64,000 nucleotides of DNA from Sphingomonadales bacterium (GTDB taxonomy: Bacteria; Pseudomonadota; Alphaproteobacteria; Sphingomonadales; Sphingomonadaceae), in contig JADJGU010000002.1 in NCBI GenBank assembly GCA_016707885.1, positions 124,001 to 188,000 of the forward strand, given 5' to 3'. How positions within the stretch are numbered: position 1 is the first letter of the stretch; each line of letters starts with the position of its first letter. Positions 37,260-48,873 of the stretch are shown here, one piece after another. The position numbers were made by a program, and so were the translations under genes. A model generated the notes under the pieces. That model did no database searches and was not told the DNA's origin. It saw nothing but the letters and a program-made list of their open reading frames with translations.

Positions 37260-38952
37260 AGTAGTCCTCGATTTTCTGCTGGATTTCGGTGGCAGCCTGC
37301 AGTTCGTCAGGCAGGCGGGCGGCATCGGTGAACTCGGCATAGACCTCGCTGAAATCCATCTTCGAGAGGTCGAGCCGGGCGAACTCGTCGATGGTGAAGC
37401 CAAGGCACTGCTCGGTCTTGGGCTTGCCCCAGGGCTTGCCCAGCTGCTGGCGGCCCTGCTCCTGCAGGATCCGCGAGAGCTTGGATTCGAAGCAGCAGTA
37501 GACCTTCTTCTTGGTCAGGCAGACGCCGAGGAACGAGGACGAGCAATAGGTCCCGACATAGGCGCACAGGCCTTGCACATCGCGCTGGTGGAGCAGCATC
37601 TCCTCGCGGCTGCACCCCAGCGCCACGAGCAGCTGGATTCCCGGGATCAGCGGGAAACCCTTGCCCTTGCAGCAATTGAGAATGCCGAAGACCTTGGACG
37701 AGCAGGTTTCGCGGGTGCCCTTGAACAGGCTGAGGGTGTCGGGATCGAACTCGCGCCGCGCCTGACCCATCGCATTGAGGGCAACCGCGGCATCCTTGAA
37801 CTCGTCATTGGCCTCGCGCTCGATCGTCTCGCACGAGCCGTCGATGCAGTAGACGTCGCCGTCGCAGATGAACTGGTTGGTGCTCGCCGGCTGGTCGGGA
37901 ACCGGGCAGTCATAGACCCGCTCCCAGGTCCGGCATGGCTCGTCGGTCAGGCAATCCTCGCGCACCAGTTTGCAGCCGGGCGTGCTCTCCAGCGTCTGGC
38001 AGTCCTGCGCCTCGGTATAGGTCGCGCAAGCGTAGCTGCGCGACCAGGCCCAGCAGGGCTGGGTGACAGCCACGCCATCGACGATGCGCGTCACCGGATC
38101 GCTGTCGGTGCAAGTCTCGGTATCCTGCTGGCAGGTGCTGTCACCGGCGAGGCTGGCGCACTGGCTTTCGTCGCGCGTCGTCGTGACGACATTCTCGCCA
38201 GTCACCGTATAGGGCGTCGCGCCATCGACCGGTGACGTGCAGCTGACAAGATCGACCGATGAAGTGTCGCCCAGCAGCCGAACAGATGGGATCGCACAGG
38301 TTGATCGGGTAGGACTGCGTGACCGTGCATTGCGGCGCTGGATAGCGGTTGCAGTTGTAGACGGTAGCTGGATCGACCCCGCTGCCGCCGACGCAATAAT
38401 AGCCATAGACCTGCCGCTGCTCGACCCTGGCGGTGAGCGTCACCGGGCAGTTCTTCGTCTCCTGGGTCGCTGTGTAGCCGGTGTTGCAGGTCGCCATGTA
38501 GCGTGCGCGCTGCCGGTTCCCGGAGGCAGGGGGACGCAGCGGCCTTGCGTGCCGCCGATCGCCATGCCGCTCGTATAGGAGAGCGGATCGTCACTAATGA
38601 CCTTGCTGCGCGCGATAGTCGCATCGAGATCCTGCGGCGCGAAGCGCGCGCGCCGATCCATCGAATCCTTCATCGTGCGATAGCCGGTGCTGGTGCTCGT
38701 CTGACTGGCCGCTTCGCGGCTCATCCGGTCGGGGTCGTCGAAGTAGCCCGATTGGCTCGGCACCCCGCCGAAATTGGGCACCCGGCTGGCATCGGGCTGG
38801 ACCGTCGCGGCATTCTGCGCCGTCCCGGCCTTGTCCTTGCCGAAAGCTTTCCCGTCGGCCTTGGCGGCGTCCATGGTGCCCTGGGCCTGAGCGTGGGCCA
38901 GGGTGGGGCATATGAGTGCGAGCGCGATGCTCGCGAAGAAGGTGCCTTTCAT
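37240..38952 (-). CDS. traN: F-type T4SS mating-pair stabilisation adhesin TraN, two frameshifts
   Basis: TraN is the outer membrane, Cys-rich protein that secures contact with the recipient. It begins with a signal peptide (FFASIALALICPTLAHAQAQ). The C-terminal part is strikingly Cys-rich (QCASLAGDSTCQQDTETC, WERVYDCPVPDQ, ILNCCKGKGFPLIPG, GTYCSSSFLGVCL, KVYCCFESKLSRILQEQG) and ends with the conserved LGKPWGKPKTEQCLGFTIDE. The frame changes near 38500 and 38270. The span is 571 codons, near F TraN (602 aa). The disulfide load fits the three thiol-redox proteins encoded in this operon. Confidence 0.88.
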
Positions 38953-39704
38953 GGCTTTTGCCTTTCAAGTCGGGCGAGATGCTGGGCGGCGAGCTTCGCG
39001 CCGGGGCCGCTGCCTTGCGCAAAGGTCGTGAGCGCATGGGCCGTGGTCACGTTGCCGCTCATGCGATCGAAGGGCGGGACGGCGGTGGTGCAATCGAACC
39101 CGTCGCACAGATCAAAGTCGCTCGAGGTGACGACGTAGGTCGGCACGGCTTCGATGCCGAAGGCGCGGAACAGGCGCGGGTCGATCCCGACACCATCCAT
39201 CTGCTCGCCGGGCTTCAGGACACGCGACAACGCATCGGTCATGACTTTGGCCGAGCCTTGCGTAAGCCCGCGGAACACGACCACGCCGCCGGCGCGCGTC
39301 ACGTCATCCATCATCTGCCGAAGGGCGGTGGCCGGCATCGACAGCGACGCAAAGGCAATGAAGCGAGGGGCCTCGCCCAAGCGCCTTCGCCATGTCGCCG
39401 GCATCGGCAACCATCCGGTCGAAGTCGAATGCCGGATCGCGGTGGCCCGGCGGCTTGGGCTCGTGCGCATAGCGCCGGCCGTTGGCTTGCCGCGCTTCCG
39501 CGCTTGCAGTGGCTCTTGGCCGTGCCGCGCTGTTCGGCGCGCGCACGCGCTGGGCCGCAAGCGCGTCGGCATCGGCCTCGGCTTGCTGGCCCGCGCGCGG
39601 ATCGCCTCGAGGTCGAGCCCGGTTGGCGGTGCTCTGGGCCAGCGCGCGCCAGCGGCCGCCTGCTCCAGCAAGTGCTGCCAGCACAATATGGTGGAGGGAG
39701 GTTT

Positions 39705-39708
<4 letters not shown>
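38949..39708 (-). CDS. trbC: F-type T4SS pilus assembly protein TrbC, frame broken
   Basis: The start at 39708 overlaps the traU stop (ATGA) and opens a signal-like leader (MKTSLHHIVLAALAGAG). The middle is Ala/Arg/Gln-rich. The conserved C-terminal TrbC domain is in a different frame: VVFRGLTQGSAKVMTDALSR, PRLFRAFGIEAVPTYVVTSS, then SGNVTTAHALTTFAQGSG. At least two single-base shifts are needed between about 39310 and 39650. TrbC works with TraW and TraU in the periplasm during pilus assembly. The stop overlaps the traN start in another ATGA. Confidence 0.8.
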
Positions 39709-40732
<1,024 letters not shown>

Positions 40733-40736
<4 letters not shown>

Positions 40737-41373
40737 GGCTGTTGTCCAGGCTTGGGCCTGATGGCCTGTTCGGTGACGAGGAGGACGCGGCCCTGCTGCT
40801 CGACCGTTGCCGGCACCGCGCGGATGCCGAAGCGTTCGACAAGCTTGCCGCCCTGGTCGAAATAGAAACGCCGTTGGCGCGCTTTCATCAGATCGAGCGG
40901 GGCACCGTTCACCAGGATGAACTTGGCCGTCGTTCCGGCGTAGCGCCTGGCGGCCCAGTCAACCTGTGCGGCATCGTCGCCATCGAGGAAGACCAGCGGC
41001 GCGCGCAGCGGCACCGTATCGAGCGGATTGACCCGGGTGCCCCGCGCCATGATGACCCGCCCCTTGTCATCGCGGATATCGGCTTCGACCGTGATGGTCG
41101 GATCGAAGCGCCAGCGCCGCATGGCCGATGCGGCACGATGCCGGCGACCGGCCCGGGCCGCTTGACCCGGGCGATGGTCCGCCGCTTCAAATCCTCGTTG
41201 AGCCGGGCGGTCTCGCCGCTCGCTTCCAGGTGCTGAGCCGTGCGTGGATCTGCTGGAGCAGATCGGGCTCGATCACCGGCCAGACCGCGCCCTGCTGACC
41301 ATAGTCGCGGGCCTGCCTGTGCTGCGCCAGGCCAGGCGCGAGCGTGGCGCTGAAGGGAAGCTGGCGCCTTCAC
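40733..41373 (-). CDS. traW: F-type T4SS pilus assembly protein TraW, multiple frameshifts
   Basis: The C-terminal half (from about 41122) is in one frame and carries the TraW core: TVEADIRDDKGRVIMARGTR, VNPLDTVPLRAPLVFLDGDD, GIRAVPATVEQQGRVLLVTE. The N-terminal half is scattered over three frames; one contains DYGQQGAVWPVIEPDLLQQI, the typical TraW opening, so this part has at least three one-base shifts. TraW is periplasmic and partners TrbC. Both ends overlap neighbours by ATGA. Its length fits the family (about 210 aa). Confidence 0.83.
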
Positions 41374-41897
41374 AACATCGGCCTCCCGACCCCGAGGACG
41401 GATCTGGCGCAGATCCAGCCAATCGCGGCGTAGCGGCTGTCGAACCCGTCCTTGTGATCGGTCGCGACGAAGTAGCAGCCCTTGGGGATGATGCCGGTCG
41501 GCCCCAATGCCAGCGGTTCGCCGAACCGGCTGACGACCTTGGCGGTCGCAACCGGCCTGGCCGTTGACGAAGAAGGTGCGCCCTCCCCCGTGACCAGGTC
41601 GCCAGCGACCCCCATGACGCGCTTGCCGAAGGGCTGGGGGGCGGCCCCGAAATGCCGGGTCAGCAGCGCCGATGGCGGCGGATCGAACAGGATCAAGTCG
41701 CCGCGCGTGGGCACCGCGCCGCGGTCAAGCCAGATCGCCCAGTGCGGCAGCGACGGGCTGGCATTGATCATCAGCGCATGGTCGCGGGCAAAGGCGGCGC
41801 GCCGAGCGCGAGCGTCGCAGCGCCAGCCAGCCCGCCCAAAGGAGCAGCCAGCCCGCGGTAGGCCGGCCAGCGCCGCGGCGGCGTCAACGGCTGGCAT
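41370..41897 (-). CDS. TraF-type (S26) conjugative signal peptidase, frame uncertain at N-terminus
   Basis: Motifs of the conjugative S26 peptidase TraF/TrhF are visible. The Ser segment reads LMINASPSLPHWAIWLDRG, followed by GDLILFDPPP, the catalytic Lys region GKRVMGVAGD and the end IPKGCYFVATDHKDGFDSRY. Such enzymes mature pilins or other tra precursors. The first 40 residues are not membrane-like in the main frame; an adjacent frame gives GLAGAATLALGAPPLP, so at least one base shift probably hides the anchor. Another change may lie near 41560. It overlaps trbI by 14 bases and traW by four. Confidence 0.78.
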   Translation of the reverse strand: MPAVDAAAALAGLPRAGCSFGRAGWRCDARARRAAFARDHALMINASPSLPHWAIWLDRGAVPTRGDLILFDPPPSALLTRHFGAAPQPFGKRVMGVAGDLVTGEGAPSSSTARPVATAKVVSRFGEPLALGPTGIIPKGCYFVATDHKDGFDSRYAAIGWICARSVLGVGRPML

Positions 41898-42261
41898 GGG
41901 CGACGGCCCCCATCCGGCGCGCGACGTCGGCGCGCACTTCGCCGGTCAGATCCGGCACGGTCCCGGCGACCACGGCTTCGGCGACCAGGACGGTGCGGCC
42001 TTGCTTTCCGAGCTTGGCGACCGAGGCTTCGACAGCCTTCAAATAGGTCTCGACGCGCGCCTTCATCGCTTCGGGCGGCCTGCCCGAGCGGGCCTCGGCC
42101 TCGACAAAATCACCCATGATCTGGCTGAGCTGGACTGTGACCACCTCGCGGCGCTCGAGCGTGACGATCTTGTGGGTTGCCCAGGCACCCCAGAGCGTCT
42201 GCCACCATGCTGCCAGCATGCGCGAGCGAGACCGAGTGAACGCCGCGAAACGGCGCGGCAC
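41884..42261 (-). CDS. trbI: F-type T4SS protein TrbI
   Basis: The recognisable part begins MLAAWWQTLWGAWATHKIVT and continues LERREVVTVQLSQIMGDFVE, then KARVETYLKAVEASVAKLGK and TVLVAEAVVAGTVPDLTGEV. This is the TrbI F-type pattern of one membrane helix and a periplasmic helical part; in F, TrbI influences pilus retraction. The start is uncertain: GTG at 42261 or ATG at 42219. The frame is open further upstream, but that part belongs to the preceding gene. The stop lies inside the start of the peptidase gene. Confidence 0.78.
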   Translation of the reverse strand: MPRRFAAFTRSRSRMLAAWWQTLWGAWATHKIVTLERREVVTVQLSQIMGDFVEAEARSGRPPEAMKARVETYLKAVEASVAKLGKQGRTVLVAEAVVAGTVPDLTGEVRADVARRMGAVAHASR

Positions 42262-42286
42262 GCGGCTGATGTTGCCAAAATGTTCC

Positions 42287-42680
42287 TCACCGGACTTTTC
42301 CTTCCAGGAGCAAGCGCGGCCGAGACGTCGGCGAGAAAGCGCGGCAGCCGCCAGATCACGAGCAGCAACGCCGAGGACAGGCCGAGCTTCAGTTCCTGGA
42401 AAGGCCTGCTGCCGCGCGCTGATCGGCGCGAGAGATAGCGCGGCGATATTGCCGAGCTGGGCGAAGAACAGCTCCAGGTCGCCGCCCGCAAGCAGCAGGA
42501 AGAAGAACAGCGGCAGCCCAAGGCCATCAGGTAGATCGAGCCGCAAGAAGCCGCCGCCTTGATCAGGATGAAGCAGACGTCGCCCACGGCGCCGCCAGCG
42601 CCGGGTGCTGCTGGCCGGGTTTGTGCCGGCGCGGCGCCCGGTCCATCGCGGTCGAACGGGGAGACTAGGTGAAGGGGCAT
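42287..42680 (-). CDS. Unnamed membrane protein between traC and trbI, frame broken
   Basis: The ATG at 42680 has GAGG eight bases upstream. The protein starts MPLHLVSPFDRDGPG, then AVGDVCFILIKAAASCGSIY. Patched across three frames it continues LGLPLFFFLLLAGGDLELFF, AQLGNIAALSLAPISARQQA, FQELKLGLSSALLLVIWRLP and RFLADVSAALLLEGKVR, ending at TGA 42287-42289. The result is about 130 aa with two or three membrane helices. It does not match a named F tra product that I recognise at this position. Its place inside the operon and clean hydrophobic pattern argue that it is real and belongs to the conjugation machine. Confidence 0.6.
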
Positions 42681-42705
42681 GGAAAGGTCCTCTGGTTGGC
42701 TGGAT

Positions 42706-45267
42706 TCAGTCGTGGTTGGGAAAGGCGATGCGCTCGATCGCATCGGCAAGCTGGTGGCCGCGCGCGATCTCGGCATCGATCGCGGCGAAGGTCTGGGGCG
42801 AGCTTGAGAAGAGCGTTGCTGAGTAGTCGTCGAGCACGAGCCGGCCGATGGCCTCGGTCTCCGGCCCCTTGATGAAGACCTCGGAATAGTCGCTGCCCGA
42901 GCGCTTGAGGCTGCGGATCAGCGTCTCGGTGCGGTCGTCCATGTCGAGGCGCTTGCTGGCCTTGAAATCGGCGATCGTCTCGGGCTTCTGCTGGAGGATC
43001 AGCATCCAGTCGCTGTTCTCGAGCGCGGCCGTCGCACCATCGGACTTGTAGTAGTCGTTCAAGGACTGGGTCGCGGTGGCGAGCGCGCCGCCGTATTTGC
43101 GGCAGGTGCGGGCATAGGTCTCGACGAACTCGCCCATCGAGCCGCCCTTCAGCATCGACCAGGCCTCGTCGATGAGCAGCAGCTTCCGCACCGAGCGCGG
43201 GCTCCGCGTCATTGCCTGGCTGGTCATGAACATGATAGCCGACAGGACGACGCTGCGCAGATCCTCGCGGGTGGCAAGGTCGGACATCTCGAACACGGTG
43301 AAGTCGCTGGTCAGGTCGAGGCTGGCCTGGCCCTCGAAGAAGGCGCCGTACGTGCCGCCCGCCATGAACGGGCCAAGCGCGGTCGCCAGGTCGGTCGCGG
43401 TGTCGTGGCCGGAGCTGGCTAGCGCCTCGCCGATCGCGGTGATGGTCGCCTGGGTGCCGAGCTCGCTCCACACCGTGTTCACAGCCCGGTCGATGAGCCC
43501 GCGCTCGGTATCGGTGAGTGCGGCGCTGTGCCGCGCCATCTGGCCGATAATGGCCTTGACCATGCCGAAGCAGTCGAGGCGGTAATCGTCGTCCTCGTCG
43601 GCGCGGGCGGCATCGATCATCGAGAAGGGGTTGAGGCAGAAGCCCGCCTTCATCGTGAACTCGACAAACCGGCCGCCCTGGAGCTTGACCGAATGCTCGA
43701 AGCTGCGGCCGTCGTCGATGACGACGACCTTGGCGCCGGCGCCGCGCAGCGCCGCGCACATCTCCTGCAGCAGCACCGACTTGCCCGACCCCGACTTGCC
43801 GCAGATCGCGACATTGTGGTTGCCGGCCTCGTTCTCGAACGGCGACCAGAAGAAGGGCTGGCCGCGCCGGCCGACGAACAGCAGGTGCGGATGCTCGCTG
43901 CCGAGATATTCGCCCTGCATCGGCGCGATATTGGCCGCCGTGGTCGAGAGCAGCGTGCGGAAGCGCTTGAGGCGTTCCATGTCGGCAGCGAGCCCATCGG
44001 CGAGTGTCAGCGGCATGGCGGCGAGCAGGCCCTGGATCTGGAGGTAGCGCTCGTCGGCAAGATCCCAGCCCGCAGCCTTGTAGATCGACTTGACCGCGCG
44101 TTCGTGGCGGTCGCCAAGTCCGGCCGGGGAAAAGGTCGTGAGGCCATAGAAGACCCTGACCAGACGGCGGCCTTCCTGGAGTTCGGCCTGGACGTGCTGC
44201 CATTCTGCCGCCTGCTCGCCGATACGCGGCAGGAACTTCGCGCTGCGCGTGCCGGCCAGGCTGGTCGTGCGCATGAACTTGAACCCGGCCTTGGCCGCGG
44301 CGGCTTCCTGGTCGGGGTAGACAAGGCACAGCATGGTCGCGGTGGGACAGGGAAAGCGCAGCTTGTCGGTGAACAGGTCGCCAATCAGGCGCGCGCATTC
44401 CCACGGCGCCCAGCGCTGGGGCATGTTGCGCGAGGAAAAATGCCGAACGTCGAACGCGTCGGGATAGACCGTGCCGATCTCGGGCACGCCGTCATTGACC
44501 TCGCCGGTCGCGCGGAAGCGCTCGGTCTTGAGGTGCATCCGGTCCTCATGGACGATGAGTTCGATGTCGCGCCGGATCGCCTGGTCGGCAATCGGGTCAT
44601 TGGGGTTATACGGCACGGCATCGTCCTGCGGCGCGGTGGTCGGCGAGGTCAGATCGTCGATCAGCGCGATCAGGCCCTGCGGCTCGACTTCGGCCACGCC
44701 GAGATTGAGCGACTTCAGCATCGCCATCAGGCCGTCGCGGGTCTGGACCAGCTCCTCATTGCGGACACCGCCTGCGCCGGCACGCCCACCGAAACGATCA
44801 CCTGATGGTGGCGGGCATGGAACGGGGCATCGTCGGAGCCCGAATCCCAGACCAGGCCATAGAGCCGGCGGGCCCGGTGCCGGGCGATCGCCTCATAAAC
44901 GCCGCCCTGCACATAGCGCGGCGCAAACCACGGCGCGATGATCCGGCTGATGCGGGGCAGGCAAGGTGCAGCACCTGCAGGCAGGCCCCGGGCGGCAGGC
45001 CTTCGGAGAAGAACTGCCCGAGGATTTCGCCGGTCCGCTCGTCGGCGCCGATCAGCGGGGTAACTTCGAGGACGAAGCCCTTCGAACGCGCGTTCAGATA
45101 GAGCCGGCTTGCCGGATCGTAGACCCGATAAGGAAGCCAGTCCGAGAGCATGTCGAGCAGCAGCGGCGAGCGCCCGCGCTCGGCATGCTCGGCCTCGCCA
45201 AGCTCGGCGTCACCCAAAGAGGGCTTCAAGATCCGGCCATCTTGGCTCGGCAGAGCGGCGCCTGCAT
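42706..45267 (-). CDS. traC: F-type T4SS ATPase TraC (VirB4 family), frameshifts in N-terminal third
   Basis: From 44727 down the frame is intact and carries Walker A ICGKSGSGKSVLLQEM, then VVVIDDGRSFEHSVKL and Walker B RKLLLIDEAWSMLKGGSMGE, the VirB4/TraC signature. The ATG at 45267 overlaps the traV stop (TAATG). The N-terminal third needs frame changes near 45230, 44950 and 44770, through LLLDMLSDWLPYRVYDPASR, YGLVWDSGSDDAPFHARHHQ and RNEELVQTRDGLMAMLKSLN. The total is 854 codons, as expected for TraC. It powers pilus assembly at the inner membrane. Confidence 0.92.
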
Positions 45268-45967
45268 TATCCGGGCGCTTTCGGCGTCTTGGCGGCGTCG
45301 ATCGCTTCGGCGCTCGGAAATCCGGGCGCGCTGTGCGCCCAGGGTGCCGAGGGGTCCGATCATGCGGGGGCAGCGACATGTCGAACCCCTCGACCGCCGG
45401 TGCCTGAGCACCGGCGATTGCCTCGGCCGCCGTGGAGGGGAGGGCCAGCGGCGAGGCAAGCAAGGGATGGGCGGGGTGCGGGATATCGGCGGTGTCGGCT
45501 GTGCCATCGTCGGTATGCGGCGACGCTGTGTCGGGCAGCGGCGGCATTTGCGCGGCCTTCAGTTGCGCGCGGACCGAGCTGGCACAGCAGCCGCTTGGCG
45601 CCTTGTCCGTTTCCGGCGCAGCCGCGCCGGCCCATCGCGGGCTTTCGACGACCGCCCAGGCCACGGCTTCGTCGTGCAGCGTGCCGGCCTCATCGACATG
45701 CGCCGGAAAGACGATGCCAGATCGTGCGCTCGCGGTGCGGGCGGTATCGCCGTCGCGCTGGCGACGCGGCGTGGGCGTCGGGATCAGCCCTTTGCGCGCA
45801 TCGCGGTTCAGCGGTCGTCGCGCCGGCTCGATCACATGCGAGGGTCCGCAGATCGCCCCTGGGCGCGCGGCAGGTCAAAGTCGCCCTCGATATTGGTGCC
45901 GAAGCCGGCGCAGCCGCTGAGCAGACGCGAAGCGGCGCAGCGGGAGGAGACGGACGTGGGAACGCAT
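45267..45967 (-). CDS. traV: F-type T4SS outer membrane lipoprotein TraV, frame broken
   Basis: The start at 45967 (MRSHVRLLPLRRF) leads, after a frame change, to the lipobox LLSGCAGFGTNIEGDFD and then the TraV Cys motif CRAP, with ICGPSHVIEPARRPLNRDAR in a third frame. The rest is Pro/Ala-rich and runs in one frame to about 45300, ending in DAAKTPKAPG at TAA 45267-45269. At least three single-base shifts are needed. TraV anchors the outer membrane core with TraK and TraB. Its stop overlaps the traC start by one base. Confidence 0.78.
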
Positions 45968-45972
45968 CGCGA

Positions 45973-46832
45973 TCAGCCTTTCGGGTGGGCGGGCGGGCGG
46001 TCAGGAAGGCGCGCAGTCCGGGGCCGGCGCGGTAGCCCTCGATGACCGCGCCATCGGACGGGCGGACGATGACGGGTGTCCCGCCGAAGCCGTGTGCCTT
46101 GGCAAAGGCCTCGTTGGCATCGAGCCCGCTGGTGTCGCAGGGCCCCGGATTAGCGAGCGCCAGCCTGGAATAGGCTGCATGCAGCGCCGCTGCCGGACCG
46201 GGCGCACAGAGCACCCGCTTCGGCAATCCGCCGGCTTTCTGCGCCGAAGATCGAAATCGGGCGTTCCTCCACCCGCGCGCCGATCGCCCTCAGCTCCTCC
46301 TTCAGCTTCTTGCAGTAGCTGCAGTGGAAGTCGGAGAAGACCACGACCCTGGGGCCGTTCGCCGGTCCCCAGTGGATCGCGCCATTGGCGGGAGCCCGGT
46401 AAGCGAGACCTTCTTGGGCGCCGCGGGCTGTTGCGGGGCGGCCAGCATTTTCGCCATCGGTGCGGCGCGCAGCCCCTGCCGCCAGCAGGTCGGGATTGAG
46501 CGCAAGCAGCCGCGCGGCGGTCAGATCCTGGCGCGCTTCCATGTCGTAGACGCGGCCGATCACCAGATATTTGGCCTTGGTATCGACATAGAATAGCGTG
46601 GTTTTGGAGGCGACCTCGCACAGGCCGCCGAGGCCCTTGCAGTCGATCGCGTCGATCGGCGTCTTGGGCAGCCGCAGCTTCAATGCCGCGCGCACCTTGG
46701 CGATGTCGGGCGCGGTGATCGCAGGGCTCGTGCGACGCCCCAGCCCGTCGCGGCGGACAGCGCGCAAGCGGCATGCCCAGGCCGCGCCGCCTTCAGCCAG
46801 AAGCGGGCACGCGTTTGGGTTTGTTCGATCAT
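45973..46832 (-). CDS. DsbC-like thiol:disulfide interchange protein, frame broken
   Basis: The ATG at 46832 overlaps the traB stop (ATGA). The dimerisation-like N-terminal part reads IAKVRAALKLRLPKTPIDAI, DCKGLGGLCEVASKTTLFYV and KYLVIGRVYDMEARQDLTAA. The catalytic domain has VVVFSDFHCSYCKKLKEEL (CxxC) and GFGGTPVIVRPSDGAVIEGY, with cis-Pro in GTPV. Frames change near 46775, 46200 and 45990. DsbC-type isomerases are commonly coded inside F-like tra operons and would fold Cys-rich TraN, TraU and TraH. Confidence 0.82.
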
Positions 46833-48147
46833 TGGGAATTCCTCACATAGACGCCGTCCAGGAAGACGATCTCGACATCGATGCCGGTCGGCATCTCGAC
46901 GACGGGCTGGTACTGTTCGGCCCGCTCGATCAGGTATTTGCTGACCGTATCGGCGGCATCGGCCGCGCCCTGCCCGAGCCCGCCGCCGAGAATGTCTCCG
47001 GGCGAGAGCTTCGAGCGGGTGCCATCGGCATTGGTGGTGACGCCTGAAAACGTGCTGTTGGCATTGGCGGAGAACCCCCGCCCGAAGCCGCCGACGATGC
47101 CGGCGAGCAGCGCCTGGGTGACCAGATTGCCCTCGCGGCTGACGACGCGGCCGCGCACCCCCGACTTGCCGGCAAAGCTGATGAAGCCCTTGACCTCGGA
47201 GACCGCGACGCGGCCGCCCGGCTGATCGCAGGTCATGCGGGCCAGCTTTACATAGACCTTCTCCGATGAGAGATCGCCGCGCGCGGCTCCGTTGACGATG
47301 CAGCCCTGGATGCGGGTGGTGAGCACCTTGCCGTTCTGCAGGACCGAGCGTGCCGGACCGGTGATCCGCAGGACCACCGGCAGCGGATCGGTCTGGCTGG
47401 CAACGCCGGTCGAGGCATCGACGCCGACAATCACGCGCGCCGGCGCATAGCTGTTGGGCGGCAGGTAGTCGGGCGAATCCTCGACCACCAGCGGCGGCAG
47501 ATCGGGCCGCGCCGCCTTGACGCCGCCTGCTGCCTTGTCTTGCCGGAAGCTCATCAGCTTCACCTCGCCAGGCGGCCATCGCCATCGTCGGGCCGGCCGG
47601 GCTTGGCCGCCAGAGCCGGGCCAAGCCACGCGCCCGCGCGCATCGTAACCGCCCGCCTGCGGCCCATAAGCGGGGGCGGCGGGGAACGGGTGCCGGCGCC
47701 TGCGCGGCGAGCGGGTCTTGAGCTCGGCGTTCTCGGCCGAGATCGCATCGATCGCCGCCTGGCCATCGGTCCGCATTGCCTGGTTCTCGACTTTGAGCGC
47801 CGCGAGCTGCGCTTCAATATCCGCGCGGGGAGCTGCGGCGTCCTTCAGCGCCTTTCTGCTCGCGCGTAACCGCATCGAGCCGGTTGCCGTAGGTCGCCAC
47901 GAATTCGCGCTAGGACAGGTCGCGGTTGACCAGGCCCGCCGTGTCGATGTCCTGCGCGGCCGCCGGGTTGCTGTCGGCAGCTGCATCGTCCGACCCCAAG
48001 ATGAACCAGCTGCCGCCAGCAAGCAGGACGGCGCCGACGCTCCCAGCAGCAGCTGCTGCGCGCTTGGCCGTCCGGGCATTGAGGGTCGCCTGCGACAGGC
48101 GGCTCGTCGGCCTTGGTGTTGCGGTGCCAGTTCTCAGTCATGATCAT
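46829..48147 (-). CDS. traB: F-type T4SS core protein TraB (VirB10-like), frameshifts in first half
   Basis: TraB spans the periplasm and couples the inner membrane to the outer core. The C-terminal half is intact: DYLPPNSYAPARVIVGVDAS, ARSVLQNGKVLTTRIQGCIV, YVKLARMTCDQPGGRVAVSE and FAGKSGVRGRVVSREGNLVT, ending PTGIDVEIVFLDGVYVRNSQ. The N-terminal part has a charged start (MTENWHRNTKADEPP), a membrane helix and a coiled coil (APRADIEAQLAALKVENQAM); frames change at least twice, near 48070 and 47890. The ATG at 48147 overlaps the traK stop; a second ATG at 48141 has better ribosome spacing. Confidence 0.88.
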
Positions 48148-48873
48148 GGTCTCCCGTTGGCGCCGACGACAGCGCCGTAGTGCTGGCACCGGCGCAAGGC
48201 TCGGGGGGCTGGCGATTGCCGACCGCGAGCGTGTCGCGGGCGCGAGATCGTGCTCGGCGAGCGGCAGCGCCTTTTGCCGCGATTGGTGAGGCGCATGACT
48301 TTCCGGGAAGTGCTCGCGCCGCGATAATCGGCGATCAGCTGGATCTCGAGATCGCCGACGCGGGCCAGGGCGCGCCGACTGGCGGATCTCGAAGCCGTCG
48401 ATGGTCCGGTCGTTGGCCATCGCCTGGATCAGCCGCACCGCGCGCTGGTCGGGCGGCGTCTCATTCTCCCAGCGGGTCGCATCATTCCTGGCGATCGCCG
48501 GATTGGTGATGAAGACCTGTTGGGCCTCGATCCGTTCGACCGGGCAGGCGAGCTTGTAGACGTAGCCCTTCTTGGTCGTGGCGAAGAAGCTGATCGAACG
48601 CGCGGCATAGGTCTCGGGAACCGAGATATAGATGTCGCCGCGCACCGGCTCGTTGGTCACCGCAAAGTCATTGTAGGGCGTACCGCTCGAGAATTTCGAG
48701 ACGCTGGCAAACTGGTCACCGATCAGCGCGATACGGCTTAGCTCCTGCGCCGAGACCATGCATTCGATGCGCGCATGTCGGCGGCCTGCTTGAACTGGTC
48801 GGCCAAGGCGGGAATGGCCAGCAGGCTGGCTGCGGGCGACGCAGGTGCCAAATCGCGGTTCTATTCGGGCCAT
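48144..48873 (-). CDS. traK: F-type T4SS outer membrane core protein TraK (VirB9-like), frame broken
   Basis: AGAGGAGG precedes the ATG at 48873. A frame-shifted leader includes LLAIPALADQFKQAADMRAS, a signal peptide end. The core then reads ELSRIALIGDQFASVSKFSS, GDIYISVPETYAARSISFFA, TTKKGYVYKLACPVERIEAQ, QVFITNPAIARNDATRWENE. After about 48390 the frame changes again (VGDLEIQLIADYRG) and the end YGAVVGANGRP stops at 48144. TraK forms the outer membrane ring with TraV and TraB. At least three one-base shifts are present. Confidence 0.83.

Noticed and set aside
36298..38235. A 645-codon plus-strand open frame opposite traF/traN
   Set aside because: It is a GC-driven shadow of TraF and TraN; there is no ribosome site or motif.
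43528..44805. A 425-codon plus-strand open frame opposite traC
   Set aside because: It is the complement of the conserved TraC ATPase core, low-complexity and unsupported.
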